DNA of 64,000 nucleotides from Marinobacter antarcticus (GTDB lineage Bacteria; Pseudomonadota; Gammaproteobacteria; Pseudomonadales; Oleiphilaceae). Each line of letters opens with the position of its first letter. Positions within the stretch are counted from its first letter, which is position 1. The stretch is taken from the NCBI RefSeq assembly GCF_900142385.1, contig NZ_FRAQ01000001.1, positions 1,054,001 through 1,118,000 of the forward strand. Reading direction: 5' to 3'. The notes beneath the pieces were generated by a model. The model did not search any database and had not been told where the DNA came from. It saw nothing but the letters and a program-made list of their open reading frames with translations. This document shows positions 53,792 through 63,539 of this stretch, one piece after another. Made by a program: the position numbers and the translations under genes.

Positions 53792-54715
53792 TCAGTTTTG
53801 GGCGGCAGCAGGCAGGGATTCAAAACCAGGCAGCCATTCCTTGCTGTCGAGAGTAACGAAGTGGCTTGGTGCCTGGGTCTCGATAATGCGCATGGTGGTC
53901 GGGCTCTGCCTTGCACTGGCGAGCATCGCCGGGCGATCCAGAATGTGATCCACTCCGGGAATCAGGAAGGTGCCGTGGCGCACATGGCGATAGATGTCAG
54001 TATGGGTACGCGACATCCATTCGAGAAGGTTTTCGATATTGCGGACAATGGTCAGGTGGTCGCGGGTGGCGTAAAACAGCTTGCTCAACAGCTGTTTTTT
54101 TCGAGGGTTCATCTTGCCAAAGAACGTCTGCCCGTAAGTGGACGAGGGCGCGCTGTTGATCAAGCGAATCAGCCAGGGCCACATGCCATGACTGACAGGC
54201 TCCAGGATGGTTGAGACCAACGGGTGAATTTTACCCTGCGGCAGGGCTGGCGCTTCAAGAACGACTTCTGCGTCTTCGTAGAGTTCCGGACGCTGTTTAA
54301 TGGCTTCGAGAATGACGGCACCTCCCCGTGAGTGGCCGTGGATCCGCACATTTCGGGTGCTGGGCAGGTTTGTCAGTGCCTGGTTCAGAATGCAGGCATC
54401 GTATTCAATGGTGCCCTCAAGATGCTTGATCGGCACTTCCCATTCCGGAGTTTCCGGTGTTACGCCGTTTACCGGGATATGGTAGTTGCTGCAGGTAAGC
54501 AGGATCAGTTCTGTAGTCGGTGCGTCGTAGGTCTGGGTGAAGTAGCAATGATTTTCCAGAAAGCCATGCACGCCAATAACGGTATGCTCTGCCTCGCCAC
54601 TGTGATTGCGAACAGAAACAGCGCCTTCACCAACGCGATAGACTCGCCCCGAGAACATCTCCGAGTAGGCGCTGTCGATCGGCTTGATCAGCTTGCGGAT
54701 ATGGCTTGCTTTCAT
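53792..54715 (-). CDS. alpha/beta-hydrolase (possible lipase/esterase)
   Basis: A 307-residue alpha/beta-hydrolase fold protein with the nucleophile elbow HGHSRGGAV (about residue 117), Asp and His further on (VDHILDR, PSHFV). GVHGFLENHCYF supplies the oxyanion region. No signal peptide is seen. ATG 54715 is chosen because GGGAGGGGA is just upstream; 15 more codons are open. It is divergent from the wax-ester synthase gene, 288 bases away, and a role in storage-lipid turnover is an inference from place only. Confidence 0.75.
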   Translation of the reverse strand: MKASHIRKLIKPIDSAYSEMFSGRVYRVGEGAVSVRNHSGEAEHTVIGVHGFLENHCYFTQTYDAPTTELILLTCSNYHIPVNGVTPETPEWEVPIKHLEGTIEYDACILNQALTNLPSTRNVRIHGHSRGGAVILEAIKQRPELYEDAEVVLEAPALPQGKIHPLVSTILEPVSHGMWPWLIRLINSAPSSTYGQTFFGKMNPRKKQLLSKLFYATRDHLTIVRNIENLLEWMSRTHTDIYRHVRHGTFLIPGVDHILDRPAMLASARQSPTTMRIIETQAPSHFVTLDSKEWLPGFESLPAAAQN

Positions 54716-55003
54716 AATGCGTCCCCTCCCGGCGCGGCTTATAGCCTGTTGAACTCCCATTCGGCCCGGTCTTTATTGGCACGGGCAACGCCGTTATTGC
54801 CTTGCAATGGCCAATCAGTAACCTCCAGGAGGCACTAATAACTATTGCATCAAGGCTTATAACCAGTATAGAAGTGAAGGGGTGTAGGATTGTAATTTTT
54901 TGTAAACGTGTGCTTCGGGTGCCTTTGTGGAGCCGGCAGTGTATGTCTGGCACAATGCTGATCATTCGGTTTTCAACTCCACCACTTCCAGGGATGTTCG
55001 GGT

Positions 55004-56419
55004 TTGAGTCACGAACAAACGCACGTCATGCTTCCTGCGGATTCAGCCTGGCTGGCTCTGGAGAACCCCCGAAACCCCATGACCATTACCGTCATGATGC
55101 GGGTCGATGGCCTGAGCGCGCCCCGGCTCCGGGAATTCTTGCGGGTTTACTGGATGGCTTGGGAGCGCTTCTGGTATATGCCCGTCAAGCGGGCGCCGGC
55201 ATGGTGGTGGGAGCCGGATCCGGTTTTTGATCTCAGGCACCATCTGGATGTGGTACTCGACCGTTTCACGGAATCTTCCCTTCAGGAGTGGGTTTCCGCT
55301 CGTTTGAATCAGCCCCTGCCTTTTTATCGGCCGCTCTGGAAGTTCTGGCTGGCACCGAATGCCGAGGGTGGCTCGGTCTTGCTGTTGCGGTTGCACCATT
55401 GCTATGCCGACGGAGTATCGCTGACGGGCATTTTTGATCGCCTGTGTCCTGCCTCACCGCAGCAGCATCCTACTGTCTATGGGGCTCGACAAACCGGAGA
55501 TCTATCCCCCTGGATATCGGCGGCCAAAAGCCGGATTGAGCAGTTAATGGGCGGTGATTCCATATCGGAAGCTGCTACTGACAAGCATCGCATGGAGCCG
55601 GGCGGTCAGTGGGAGCAAGCGGGTGTGTTGCTGGAGCAACTGACCCGCAACGGCTTGAAGCTGGTAAACGAATTCAGTGATTTTCTGGCTGAGCCGGAAG
55701 ATACGCCGTCTGATCTCAAGCGCCCCTTGCTGGGCCGACGTCATTGCCGGTGGTCTGTGCCGGTTCCTCTGGACCGGTTCCGGTCAATCGCCAAGGCGAC
55801 CAATGTAACCATCAACGATGTTTTGCTCGGCTGCGTGGTGGCGGCGGTTCGCCCACGACTGGGTATTGCCGGCGAAACGTTGGAAGATGCCGTGTTGCAT
55901 GCCGCCGTTCCCGTTGATATTCGCAGTCGCCTGCCGGACGACCTTAAGCCAGAGGAAAATGCGCTCGGCAACTACTTCGGTACAGTGTTTGTCCCCCTGC
56001 CAGTAGATGGCGAGAGCGCTCTGGAGCGGCTTTATCGTATCAAGCAGGAAACCCGCCGGCTGAAAAAGAGCTGGCAGCCCGGAATTGCCTGGGGACTGTC
56101 AGCATGCTCATCCCTGATTCCTGAGCCTCTGCGTCAGCCGCTTTCAGATGTCTTTTACCGCAAGGCCAGCGCGGTGGTGTCAAACGTTCCCGGTACTCCC
56201 GAGGCGCGCTATATCGCCGGCTGCCGTATTATGGAGCAGATGTTCTGGGTGCCTCAGGCCGGTGATATCGGGCTTGGGGTCAGCATTGTCAGTTATGCCG
56301 GGCAGGTTCAGTTCGGTGTGGTGGCAGACGAAGCTGTGCTGGCTGATCCTGAACATTTCCTGGAAGACTGCCTGCAGGAGTTGTCGGAATTCCCGGGTAG
56401 TTCACCTATTGTTGTTTGA
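55004..56419 (+). CDS. wax ester synthase / diacylglycerol acyltransferase (WS/DGAT)
   Basis: Bifunctional acyltransferase that joins acyl-CoA to fatty alcohols or diacylglycerol for storage lipids. The 471-residue product has the catalytic HHCYADG (residues 131-137), PLW at 110-112 and the conserved NDVLLG motif in the C-terminal half. Translation starts at TTG with AGGGA nine bases upstream; the next Met is eight residues in, with no ribosome site. Marinobacter strains usually carry several such genes, so this may be one of a set. The 288-base gap upstream holds no gene. Confidence 0.92.
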   Translation: MSHEQTHVMLPADSAWLALENPRNPMTITVMMRVDGLSAPRLREFLRVYWMAWERFWYMPVKRAPAWWWEPDPVFDLRHHLDVVLDRFTESSLQEWVSARLNQPLPFYRPLWKFWLAPNAEGGSVLLLRLHHCYADGVSLTGIFDRLCPASPQQHPTVYGARQTGDLSPWISAAKSRIEQLMGGDSISEAATDKHRMEPGGQWEQAGVLLEQLTRNGLKLVNEFSDFLAEPEDTPSDLKRPLLGRRHCRWSVPVPLDRFRSIAKATNVTINDVLLGCVVAAVRPRLGIAGETLEDAVLHAAVPVDIRSRLPDDLKPEENALGNYFGTVFVPLPVDGESALERLYRIKQETRRLKKSWQPGIAWGLSACSSLIPEPLRQPLSDVFYRKASAVVSNVPGTPEARYIAGCRIMEQMFWVPQAGDIGLGVSIVSYAGQVQFGVVADEAVLADPEHFLEDCLQELSEFPGSSPIVV

Positions 56420-56488
56420 GGTCTACAGTGAATGGGTAAACGCGAATAGTCGCGTTGTCATTTACAAACACAATAAGAGGTGACGAGT

Positions 56489-58009
56489 ATGATCTACGCA
56501 CAACCAGGAAAAGACGGCTCCGTCGTTTCGTTCAAAACCCGGTACGAGAATTATATTGGCGGCGAGTGGGTCCCTCCGGTTAAAGGGCAGTATTTCGAAA
56601 ACATAACGCCGGTGACCGGCGCGGTTATCTGCGATATTCCGCGCTCATCCGCCGAGGATATCGATCTGGCTCTTGATGCTGCGCACAAGGCGGCGCCAGC
56701 TTGGGGCAGAACCTCTCCGACAGAGCGTTCCAATATTCTGCTTAAAATTGCTGACCGTATTGAAGCCAACCTGGAAAAACTGGCTGTTGCAGAAACCTGG
56801 GATAACGGCAAGGCGGTTCGTGAAACCCTGAATGCCGATATTCCTCTGGCTGCAGATCACTTCCGTTATTTTGCCGGCTGTATCCGGGCCCAGGAAGGGC
56901 ACATGGGTGAAATCGACCATAATACCGTGGCCTACCATTTTCATGAGCCCCTTGGCGTGGTCGGGCAAATCATTCCGTGGAACTTCCCAATCCTGATGGC
57001 GGCGTGGAAGCTTGGCCCCTGTCTTGCTGCTGGCAACTGCACCGTGTTCAAGCCCGCAGAGCAAACGCCCGCCAGTATTCTGATACTTATGGAGATCATT
57101 GGCGACCTGTTGCCGCCGGGTGTTCTCAACATTGTTAACGGCTACGGCATTGAGGCTGGCGAGGCTTTGGCAACCAGTAAGCGTATCGCCAAGATCGCCT
57201 TCACAGGCTCTACACCGGTTGGCTCGCACATCCTTAAGTGCGCGGCAGAAAACATCATTCCTTCAACCGTTGAACTGGGTGGCAAGTCTCCCAACATCTA
57301 TTTCTCCGATGTTATGAAAGCCGAGCCGGAGTTCGTGAGCAAGTGTGTGGAGGGCCTGGTTCTGGCGTTCTTCAACCAGGGTGAAGTGTGCACATGTCCA
57401 TCCCGCGCGCTGGTCCAGGAAGATATGTTTGAAGAGTTTATGGAGAAGGTGGTTGAACGCACCAAGGCCATCAAGCGCGGCAATCCGCTGGATACCGATG
57501 TGCAGGTGGGAGCCCAGGCCAGTAAAGAACAGTACGACAAGATTATGTCCTACCTGGAGATCGGCAAGCAGGAAGGTGCTGTTGTCCTCACGGGTGGGGG
57601 TAAGGAAGACATGGATGCCGAATTCAACAACGGCTTCTACATTCAGCCTACCCTGTTCAAGGGTGACAACAAGATGCGGGTGTTTCAGGAAGAAATCTTT
57701 GGCCCGGTAGTGGGTGTGACCACGTTCAAAACCGAAGAGGAAGCGCTGGCGATTGCCAACGATACTGAGTTCGGGTTGGGTGCTGGCGTCTGGACCCGCG
57801 ATACCAACCTTGCTTATCGTATGGGGCGCAGCATTCAGGCTGGCCGAGTATGGATGAACTGTTATCACGCGTATCCGGCACACGCGGCCTTTGGCGGTTA
57901 CAAAAAGTCTGGAGTTGGCCGTGAAACGCATAAGATGGCGCTGGAGCATTATCAGCAGACCAAGTGCATGCTGACCAGCTACGACATCAATCCCCTGGGC
58001 TTCTTCTAA
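56489..58009 (+). CDS. exaC: NAD-dependent aldehyde dehydrogenase, ExaC/AcoD type
   Basis: Oxidises acetaldehyde or other short aldehydes to acids. The 506-residue length and start ([29 protein letters not shown]) match ExaC. The catalytic Glu lies in ELGGKSPNI and the nucleophilic Cys in [17 protein letters not shown] 56489 follows AGAGGTGA; a GTG three codons upstream is in frame. It ends in an exceptionally strong terminator. It sits right after the WS/DGAT gene (69 bases), which fits alcohol/aldehyde flux linked to wax esters, but co-regulation is not shown. Confidence 0.9.
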   Translation: MIYAQPGKDGSVVSFKTRYENYIGGEWVPPVKGQYFENITPVTGAVICDIPRSSAEDIDLALDAAHKAAPAWGRTSPTERSNILLKIADRIEANLEKLAVAETWDNGKAVRETLNADIPLAADHFRYFAGCIRAQEGHMGEIDHNTVAYHFHEPLGVVGQIIPWNFPILMAAWKLGPCLAAGNCTVFKPAEQTPASILILMEIIGDLLPPGVLNIVNGYGIEAGEALATSKRIAKIAFTGSTPVGSHILKCAAENIIPSTVELGGKSPNIYFSDVMKAEPEFVSKCVEGLVLAFFNQGEVCTCPSRALVQEDMFEEFMEKVVERTKAIKRGNPLDTDVQVGAQASKEQYDKIMSYLEIGKQEGAVVLTGGGKEDMDAEFNNGFYIQPTLFKGDNKMRVFQEEIFGPVVGVTTFKTEEEALAIANDTEFGLGAGVWTRDTNLAYRMGRSIQAGRVWMNCYHAYPAHAAFGGYKKSGVGRETHKMALEHYQQTKCMLTSYDINPLGFF

Positions 58010-58015
58010 GCCTTC

Positions 58016-58053
58016 TGTGGCGGACCAGCCTCCCAAGAGGCTGGTCCGCCACA
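58016..58053 (+). terminator. 17-bp perfect hairpin terminator of exaC
   Basis: TGTGGCGGACCAGCCTC and GAGGCTGGTCCGCCACA pair perfectly with a CCAA loop, six bases after the stop, followed by CGTTTT. A strong terminator. Confidence 0.85.
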
Positions 58054-58104
58054 CGTTTTGATGCCCGGCAAGCCATCCTGATACAGGAGCAGACAGGAGG
58101 AATC

Positions 58105-59508
58105 ATGAACGAAAGCGGAGCCAGAGGAGTAAATGCGCTGACCAGAGTAGAAACCGACAGCTTGGGCGATGTCCATGTGCCTGTCGACGCACTCTGGGGT
58201 GCTCAGACCCAGCGCGCCGTTGATAACTTCCCGGTCAGTGGTCAACCCATGCCGCCGGCTTTTATTGCAGCAGTGGCCAGAATCAAACAGGCGGCAGCAG
58301 AATCTAATGCCAGTCTCGGAGTTCTGGATAATAGCCGTTGCGATGCAATCACCGACGCTTGTGAGGCGCTCATCCGGGGGGAATATGCGGATCAGTTTCC
58401 GGTAGACCGCTACCAGACCGGCTCGGGCACCAGCACCAACATGAACGTGAATGAAGTGATTGCCGCCATCGCAGCCAGGAACGGCGTGGAAGTGCACCCT
58501 AATGATCACGTGAATATGAGCCAGAGCTCCAACGATGTCATCCCGACGGCCATTCACGTCAGCGCTGTGATCGGGGTCAGGGGGCGGCTTATTCCTGCGT
58601 TAACCCATTTGCGCGGGGTTATTTACGAGCGCGAAGCGATTTTTTCTACCCAGGTTAAAACTGGACGCACCCACCTGATGGATGCGATGCCAATCACACT
58701 TGGCCAGGAGTTGCGCACTTGGCGGGAGCAGATACTCGCGGTGGAAAAGCGCCTTGATGCTGCGACTGATGAACTGCTTGCGCTGCCCCAGGGTGGCACA
58801 GCTGTGGGCACCGGCGTGAACGCGCTGTCTGAGTTTTCCGGCCAGTTTGTGAAGTTTCTGAAAGCCAATACCGGTTACCCGTTTCGTTCTCTGGATCACA
58901 AGTTTATAGCGCAGAGCGCGGTGGATGGCCCGGTTGCTCTCTCATCGCAATTGCGTGGGCTGGGCATTGTGCTCACCAAAATTGCCAATGATCTGCGCTG
59001 GATGAACAGTGGCCCGATTCACGGGCTTGCGGAGATCAGCCTGCCGGCGCTGCAGCCGGGCAGCAGTATTATGCCGGGCAAGGTTAACCCGGTTATTCCC
59101 GAATCGGTGGCCATGGTGGGGGCACAGGTAATGGGCCTGGACAGCGCCAATGCCATTGCGGGGCAATCCGGTAACTTTCAGCTTAATGTGATGTTGCCAC
59201 TCATTGGCGGCAACCTACTGGATATGATCGGCCTGCTGGGCAATGTAACCGGCATGCTGGCGGATAAGGCCATTCGGGACTTTTCCGTAAACACTGAAAC
59301 GCTGAATGCCAGTGTGGGCCGCAACCCGGTTCTGGTGACAGCACTGAACCCGGAAATCGGTTACAGCCTGGCTTCGGACATTGCCAAGGAAGCCTATAAA
59401 ACCGGCCGGCCGGTTATTGATGTGGCTGAGGAAAGAAGCGGTCTCAGTAGGGAACGGCTGGAAAAGCTGATGGATCCGCTCAAGCTGACCCGGGGCGGAA
59501 ACGCCTGA
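58105..59508 (+). CDS. fumC: fumarate hydratase class II
   Basis: Iron-free fumarase of the TCA cycle, hydrating fumarate to malate. The 467-residue product has TGSGTSTNMNVNEV (about residue 100), QSSNDVIPTA and the superfamily signature GSSIMPGKVNP (about 318). AGGAGG precedes the ATG. Class II enzymes are oxygen-stable and often induced under oxidative or iron stress. It is followed by the CarS-like gene 26 bases on, so the two may share a transcript. Confidence 0.95.
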   Translation: MNESGARGVNALTRVETDSLGDVHVPVDALWGAQTQRAVDNFPVSGQPMPPAFIAAVARIKQAAAESNASLGVLDNSRCDAITDACEALIRGEYADQFPVDRYQTGSGTSTNMNVNEVIAAIAARNGVEVHPNDHVNMSQSSNDVIPTAIHVSAVIGVRGRLIPALTHLRGVIYEREAIFSTQVKTGRTHLMDAMPITLGQELRTWREQILAVEKRLDAATDELLALPQGGTAVGTGVNALSEFSGQFVKFLKANTGYPFRSLDHKFIAQSAVDGPVALSSQLRGLGIVLTKIANDLRWMNSGPIHGLAEISLPALQPGSSIMPGKVNPVIPESVAMVGAQVMGLDSANAIAGQSGNFQLNVMLPLIGGNLLDMIGLLGNVTGMLADKAIRDFSVNTETLNASVGRNPVLVTALNPEIGYSLASDIAKEAYKTGRPVIDVAEERSGLSRERLEKLMDPLKLTRGGNA

Positions 59509-59534
59509 AATAAACGGATCAGGAGTGCGGGCGT

Positions 59535-60017
59535 TTGCTGATATCCCTGGAGTTGTTTGTGATGCTGGTACTGGCCAACGGCGCGCCAGTGGTTGCCGCA
59601 AAGGTTCTCAGACGCCGCTGGTCCGCACCGGTGGATGCCGGGCTGCACTGGTTTGATGGTCGCCCGCTGCTGGGCAAAAGTAAGACCTGGCGAGGGATCG
59701 CTTCCGGTGCTTTGTGCTGTGCGCTGTTTGCCCTGGCCACCGGGCACGGTTTTTTATTCGGATTGCTGTTTGGTGTGCTGGCGCTCGCCGGGGATCTGCT
59801 CAGCAGCTTTATCAAACGCCGGCTGAACCTGAAGTCCAGCGCGCGTATGCCGTGGCTGGATCAGGTGCCCGAGGCGGCTTTCCCCGTGCTGATGGCCATG
59901 GGATGGGGGCTGATTGGAGTCTGGGCCGCGCTGTTCATTGTCGTGTTTTTTGCGCTATCCAATATGTGGATATCGCCTTTACTCTACCGCCTGGGGATCC
60001 GGCGCCAGCCTCACTGA
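59535..60017 (+). CDS. CDP-archaeol synthase-like (CarS/DUF46) membrane protein
   Basis: A 160-residue membrane protein with about four hydrophobic segments, of the CarS/DUF46 family. Archaeal members activate unsaturated archaetidic acid with CTP; bacterial homologues such as this are common in proteobacteria but their substrate is unsettled. Family marks are LANGAPVVAAKV, LLGKSKTWRGI and LAGDLLSSFIKRRLNLKSSARMPWLDQ. The start is TTG with AGGAG nine to ten bases upstream. The stop region overlaps the convergent phosphoesterase gene by seven bases. Confidence 0.8.
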   Translation: MLISLELFVMLVLANGAPVVAAKVLRRRWSAPVDAGLHWFDGRPLLGKSKTWRGIASGALCCALFALATGHGFLFGLLFGVLALAGDLLSSFIKRRLNLKSSARMPWLDQVPEAAFPVLMAMGWGLIGVWAALFIVVFFALSNMWISPLLYRLGIRRQPH

Positions 60018-60988
60018 GAGGGGCCGCGAGTCAGAGTGTGAATAGTCACTTCCGGCGGGCAGTTCAGTCGCACGTTGACCACAGAAGTACCGGCCCCGGG
60101 AGATGTATATCCCTGCATGTCGTTTGCCTGCCAGTAGCCGCGGCCAAGATGGCGAGGGCAGTCTGCGTCCAGTGTTAGCGGAATTCTTCCGGGCAGGCAG
60201 ATCTGGCCGCCATGGGTATGCCCGCACAGGAACATGTCGTAGCCGGCATGGGAGGCTTCCCGCCATATTTCAGGCGTGTGGCTGAGGAGAAGGCTGATAC
60301 CGCCAGGCGGAATGTCATCGCCTGCACGATGCAGGTTGTGAACCTTGTAGAAGTGCGGGTCATCAACTCCTGCGAGATACAGGTGTTCTCCCCCCCGTTC
60401 TATCGGAACCATCTCATTCATCAGCAGTGAGTAGCCCATGTCTTCCATAGCGGGAACCATGCGCACACTGTCGTGGTTGCCAAGTACAGCATAGGCCGGC
60501 CCCTGAATCGCCTCACGCAGGCGCGCCATGCCTTCAAGGGCGGCCTCAACCGGCCCCCACGTCAGTTTGCGGTAATCGCCAGTAAGTACGCACAGATCAT
60601 AATCCAGGGGAGATATCTGTCGTATAACTGATTGCAGGTTGGCTTCGTCCATATCCACGTGGAGATCTGTCAGGTGGAGGATGCGAAAGCCTTCGAAGCT
60701 TGCCGGCAAGTCAGGCAGGCGAAAACGGTTGTGCACCGTGCTCAGGTTCCGGCTGTTGGCCTGCCCGCGCCCGAGTAGCCCGGCCATCCGCAGGCAGAGG
60801 CGGATAAATCCGGGAGCAGACGTCAGGTTTTCGAGATGAAACGAAGATCGATCCCGGCCAAATACCCTGGCTTCAGCTTCACGTTCAATGCCCAAGCGCT
60901 GGCGGGCGTGAACCGGCCCCAGTCTGAGGCTGAGTCGGTACTCCAGAAGCTCATCCTGATGTTCCAGTGTTCGGGCCGGTGAGGTCAT
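60011..60988 (-). CDS. calcineurin-like metallophosphoesterase (YkuE-like)
   Basis: A 325-residue phosphoesterase with the full metal-site set: DLHVD (about 110), VLTGDY, VLGNHDS, LLSHTPE and CGHTHGGQ. The form resembles YkuE/YaeI-type enzymes that hydrolyse phospholipid- or nucleotide-type phosphodiesters. The N-terminal 90 residues are a charged extension with no clear signal peptide. Substrate is unknown. It is convergent with the CarS-like gene and divergent from msrA, 209 bases away. Confidence 0.85.
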   Translation of the reverse strand: MTSPARTLEHQDELLEYRLSLRLGPVHARQRLGIEREAEARVFGRDRSSFHLENLTSAPGFIRLCLRMAGLLGRGQANSRNLSTVHNRFRLPDLPASFEGFRILHLTDLHVDMDEANLQSVIRQISPLDYDLCVLTGDYRKLTWGPVEAALEGMARLREAIQGPAYAVLGNHDSVRMVPAMEDMGYSLLMNEMVPIERGGEHLYLAGVDDPHFYKVHNLHRAGDDIPPGGISLLLSHTPEIWREASHAGYDMFLCGHTHGGQICLPGRIPLTLDADCPRHLGRGYWQANDMQGYTSPGAGTSVVNVRLNCPPEVTIHTLTRGPSQ

Positions 60989-61197
60989 CTGTGTTCCTTT
61001 GGTTTCAGGCCGGGTCTGTGCATTGTTTTGCCGCGCCCGTCCTCACATTATGATAGGCAATAGAAGGGATGCAACCCGGCCGGTGTGAGCCAGGCAAAGT
61101 AAGTTCTACCTGATACAAAGGCTCTGGTTGGCAAAACGACGGGTTAACAGCCACAATCTGTAGCCTGAACACATTCATATCCGTAGCAGAGGGCGTT

Positions 61198-61872
61198 ATG
61201 ACATCATCTTGCAGTATTCCTGGCCTGAACGTACCCCGCAGTCGCTTTCCAGAACCGGAGCAGGATCTGCAGGCTGGAGAGGGTGAGCAAAGAGTGGTTC
61301 TTGCTGGTGGTTGCTTCTGGTGTGTGGAGGCGGTGCTCCTGGCAATGGCTGGCGTGAGCCGGGTAGAGTCTGGCTATGCTGGCGGATCGCGGGAAACTGC
61401 TAATTATGAAGCAGTATGTACCGGTACAACCGGTCATGCCGAAGTGGTGGACGTGCACTATGATCCTGCCCGGGTCAGTTTTGGTGAGCTGCTCCGAGTA
61501 TTTTTCTCTGTTGCTCACGATCCAACTCAGCTGAACCGCCAAGGTAACGACCGTGGCACGCAGTATCGCTCTGCCGTTTTTTACGAAACCCCTGAGCAAA
61601 AGCAGGTTGTAGAGTCTTATATCCGCCAACTTGACAAGGCAGGAGTCTATCCGGGGCCGGTTGTAACTGCTTTGGAGCCGCTGGAAGCGTTTTACCCGGC
61701 CGAGGCGAACCACCAGAATTTTGCTGCCCGGAATCCGTACCAGCCTTACATCATGGCAGTGGCCGCTCCGAAAATGGAAAAGCTGATCGATGGCTTCAGT
61801 GACCGGCTTAAACCGGAATATGCTGACGCCGACTCCAATTCCCATTCTGATTCCGGGAACAACCTGGCCTGA
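61198..61872 (+). CDS. msrA: peptide-methionine (S)-S-oxide reductase
   Basis: Repairs S-epimers of oxidised methionine. The 224-residue product has the catalytic GCFWC (Cys39, with Cys42 next), GYAGG, and the NHQNF and PYQPYIM region near the end. Residues 1-30 are a polar extension before the conserved core. GAGGG precedes the ATG. msrB starts 11 bases after its stop, so they form a two-gene repair operon. Confidence 0.95.
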   Translation: MTSSCSIPGLNVPRSRFPEPEQDLQAGEGEQRVVLAGGCFWCVEAVLLAMAGVSRVESGYAGGSRETANYEAVCTGTTGHAEVVDVHYDPARVSFGELLRVFFSVAHDPTQLNRQGNDRGTQYRSAVFYETPEQKQVVESYIRQLDKAGVYPGPVVTALEPLEAFYPAEANHQNFAARNPYQPYIMAVAAPKMEKLIDGFSDRLKPEYADADSNSHSDSGNNLA

Positions 61873-61883
61873 GGAGATTAATA

Positions 61884-62309
61884 ATGAGCAGTTCTGTTGC
61901 AGGTTACGACTTGACGCCTCTGACCGAGGCGCAATTAGAAGAGAAAGCCGCCGGCCTGACACCTGAAGAGCGTCAGGTGCTGCTGGATCACGGAACCGAG
62001 CATCCTTTCTGTGGCACGTTGCTGGATAACAAGATGGCCGGTGTCTATCACTGCCGACTTTGTGATCTTCCTCTGTTCAGCTCGAACGCGAAATTTGATT
62101 CCGGTACCGGCTGGCCCAGTTTTTTTCAGCCGTTTGACAAAGAACACATCCGCTACATTGAAGATACAAGCTTGGGGATGGCCCGCACAGAGGTGCGCTG
62201 CGCTCGCTGTGACAGCCATCTTGGCCATGTGTTTCCTGACGGACCTGCGCCCACCGGCCAGCGTTACTGCCTGAATTCCATAGCCATGGCCTTTCAGGAA
62301 AACAGCTGA
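61884..62309 (+). CDS. msrB: peptide-methionine (R)-S-oxide reductase
   Basis: Repairs R-epimers of oxidised methionine, complementing MsrA. The 141-residue product has two zinc-binding Cys pairs (CRLC and CARC), SGTGWPSFFQPF and the catalytic Cys in RYCLNSIAM. AGGAG lies before the ATG. It is the second gene of msrA-msrB and ends near a hairpin shared with the convergent exchanger gene. Confidence 0.95.
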   Translation: MSSSVAGYDLTPLTEAQLEEKAAGLTPEERQVLLDHGTEHPFCGTLLDNKMAGVYHCRLCDLPLFSSNAKFDSGTGWPSFFQPFDKEHIRYIEDTSLGMARTEVRCARCDSHLGHVFPDGPAPTGQRYCLNSIAMAFQENS

Positions 62310-62317
62310 AACGCATC

Positions 62318-62343
62318 GCGGGTCCGATTAAACATGGACCCGC
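62318..62343. terminator. hairpin between convergent msrB and the exchanger gene
   Basis: GCGGGTCC-GATTAAACAT-GGACCCGC is an 8-bp perfect stem in the 44-base gap. Without a real T-run on either side, it is a likely but weak bidirectional terminator. Confidence 0.5.
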
Positions 62344-62353
62344 TTACGGAGTT

Positions 62354-63337
62354 TCAGCTTGTGCTGGCGGCCACAACCGTGGAAAGCAGGTAACCGGTGT
62401 AAGCAACGTAAACCAGCAAAAGAAGGGAGCCGTCAAACCGGCTGATAACCTTGCGCCAGCCGGTCATGCCGAAGCCCATGACCAGCAGGCCAACGGTCAG
62501 TGCCAGCATCAGCGTCCAGTCCCGATACAGTACTTCCGGAGCTACCGACAGCGGTTCGATAACGGCAGCCAGGCCGACAACCGCCAGAGTATTGAAGATG
62601 CCGGATCCGAGAATATTTCCCAGAATCAGGTCGTGCTCGTTTTTTCTGACTGCAGCCAGCGCCGAGGCCAGTTCTGGCAGCGACGTACCAATCGCCACGA
62701 TGGTCAGGCCAATCACCAGATCACTGACCCCAAGGCTCTGGGCTATGGTAACGGCGCCCCAGACCAGCAGGCGGGAACTGACCACGAGCAGGACAAGGCC
62801 AATAACCAGCCACATGATGGCCGTTTTCATCGGCATCAGCTCGTCACCCAGCTGAGCATCGGTCTCACCCGCCAGCGTATCGGCTTTGCCCCGCATGCCC
62901 TGAAAGATCGACCAGCCCATTACCGCAGCAAATACGCCCAGCAGCACCCAGCCATCGAGCCGTGAGAGCTCGCCATCAAGCAATTGAGCACCGGCAATCA
63001 GGGTCAGTACTATCAGCAGTGGAAGCTCTTTCCGCAGAACCTGGGAGTGGACTGCAATGGGTGCGATCACGGCAGTCAGGCCCACGATCAGCGCAATGTT
63101 GGTGATGTTAGAGCCATAACCGTTACCGAGGGCAAGCCCGGGATTGCCGTCGGCCGCTGCCATGGCCGAAACGGCCAGTTCAGGTGCCGAGGTACCGAAC
63201 CCGATAATCACCATGCCGATGAGTAGCGTGGGCATGCCCAGATGTTTGGCGGTTGCCGCAGCCCCTTCAACGAACTTGTCTGCACTCCATACCAACAATA
63301 CAAGGCCGGCGATGATTGCGCCTATAGCCATTCCCAT
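62354..63337 (-). CDS. calcium/sodium antiporter (YrbG-like)
   Basis: A 327-residue inner-membrane cation exchanger with two inverted alpha-repeats: GFGTSAPELAVSAMAA (about residue 48) and AIGTSLPELASALAAV (about 216), each surrounded by five membrane helices. The family exports Ca2+ in exchange for Na+ or H+. ATG 63337 with GAGGC upstream. Single gene. Confidence 0.9.
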   Translation of the reverse strand: MGMAIGAIIAGLVLLVWSADKFVEGAAATAKHLGMPTLLIGMVIIGFGTSAPELAVSAMAAADGNPGLALGNGYGSNITNIALIVGLTAVIAPIAVHSQVLRKELPLLIVLTLIAGAQLLDGELSRLDGWVLLGVFAAVMGWSIFQGMRGKADTLAGETDAQLGDELMPMKTAIMWLVIGLVLLVVSSRLLVWGAVTIAQSLGVSDLVIGLTIVAIGTSLPELASALAAVRKNEHDLILGNILGSGIFNTLAVVGLAAVIEPLSVAPEVLYRDWTLMLALTVGLLVMGFGMTGWRKVISRFDGSLLLLVYVAYTGYLLSTVVAASTS

Positions 63338-63539
63338 AGATAAGCCTCAGTCAGGTAGCTTCTGCAAAAATCCGTGCGTGAAAACCCCGCTTACCCAAGG
63401 GTGTAAGCGCCAGGAAGGTGTGAAAGATACCGCATATGGGCGGTTGAGGTCAGCCCCTTTCGGATGAAGTGTTATGATCCCGGCTGGGCAGGAGCATGAG
63501 ACTAAAGTTGCGGTGATATTGCTTGTCAAAGGAGAGAAA

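Noticed and set aside
54950..54966. TGGCAC-containing stretch before the WS/DGAT gene as a sigma-54 promoter
   Set aside because: The -12 GC is absent at the required spacing, so the match fails.
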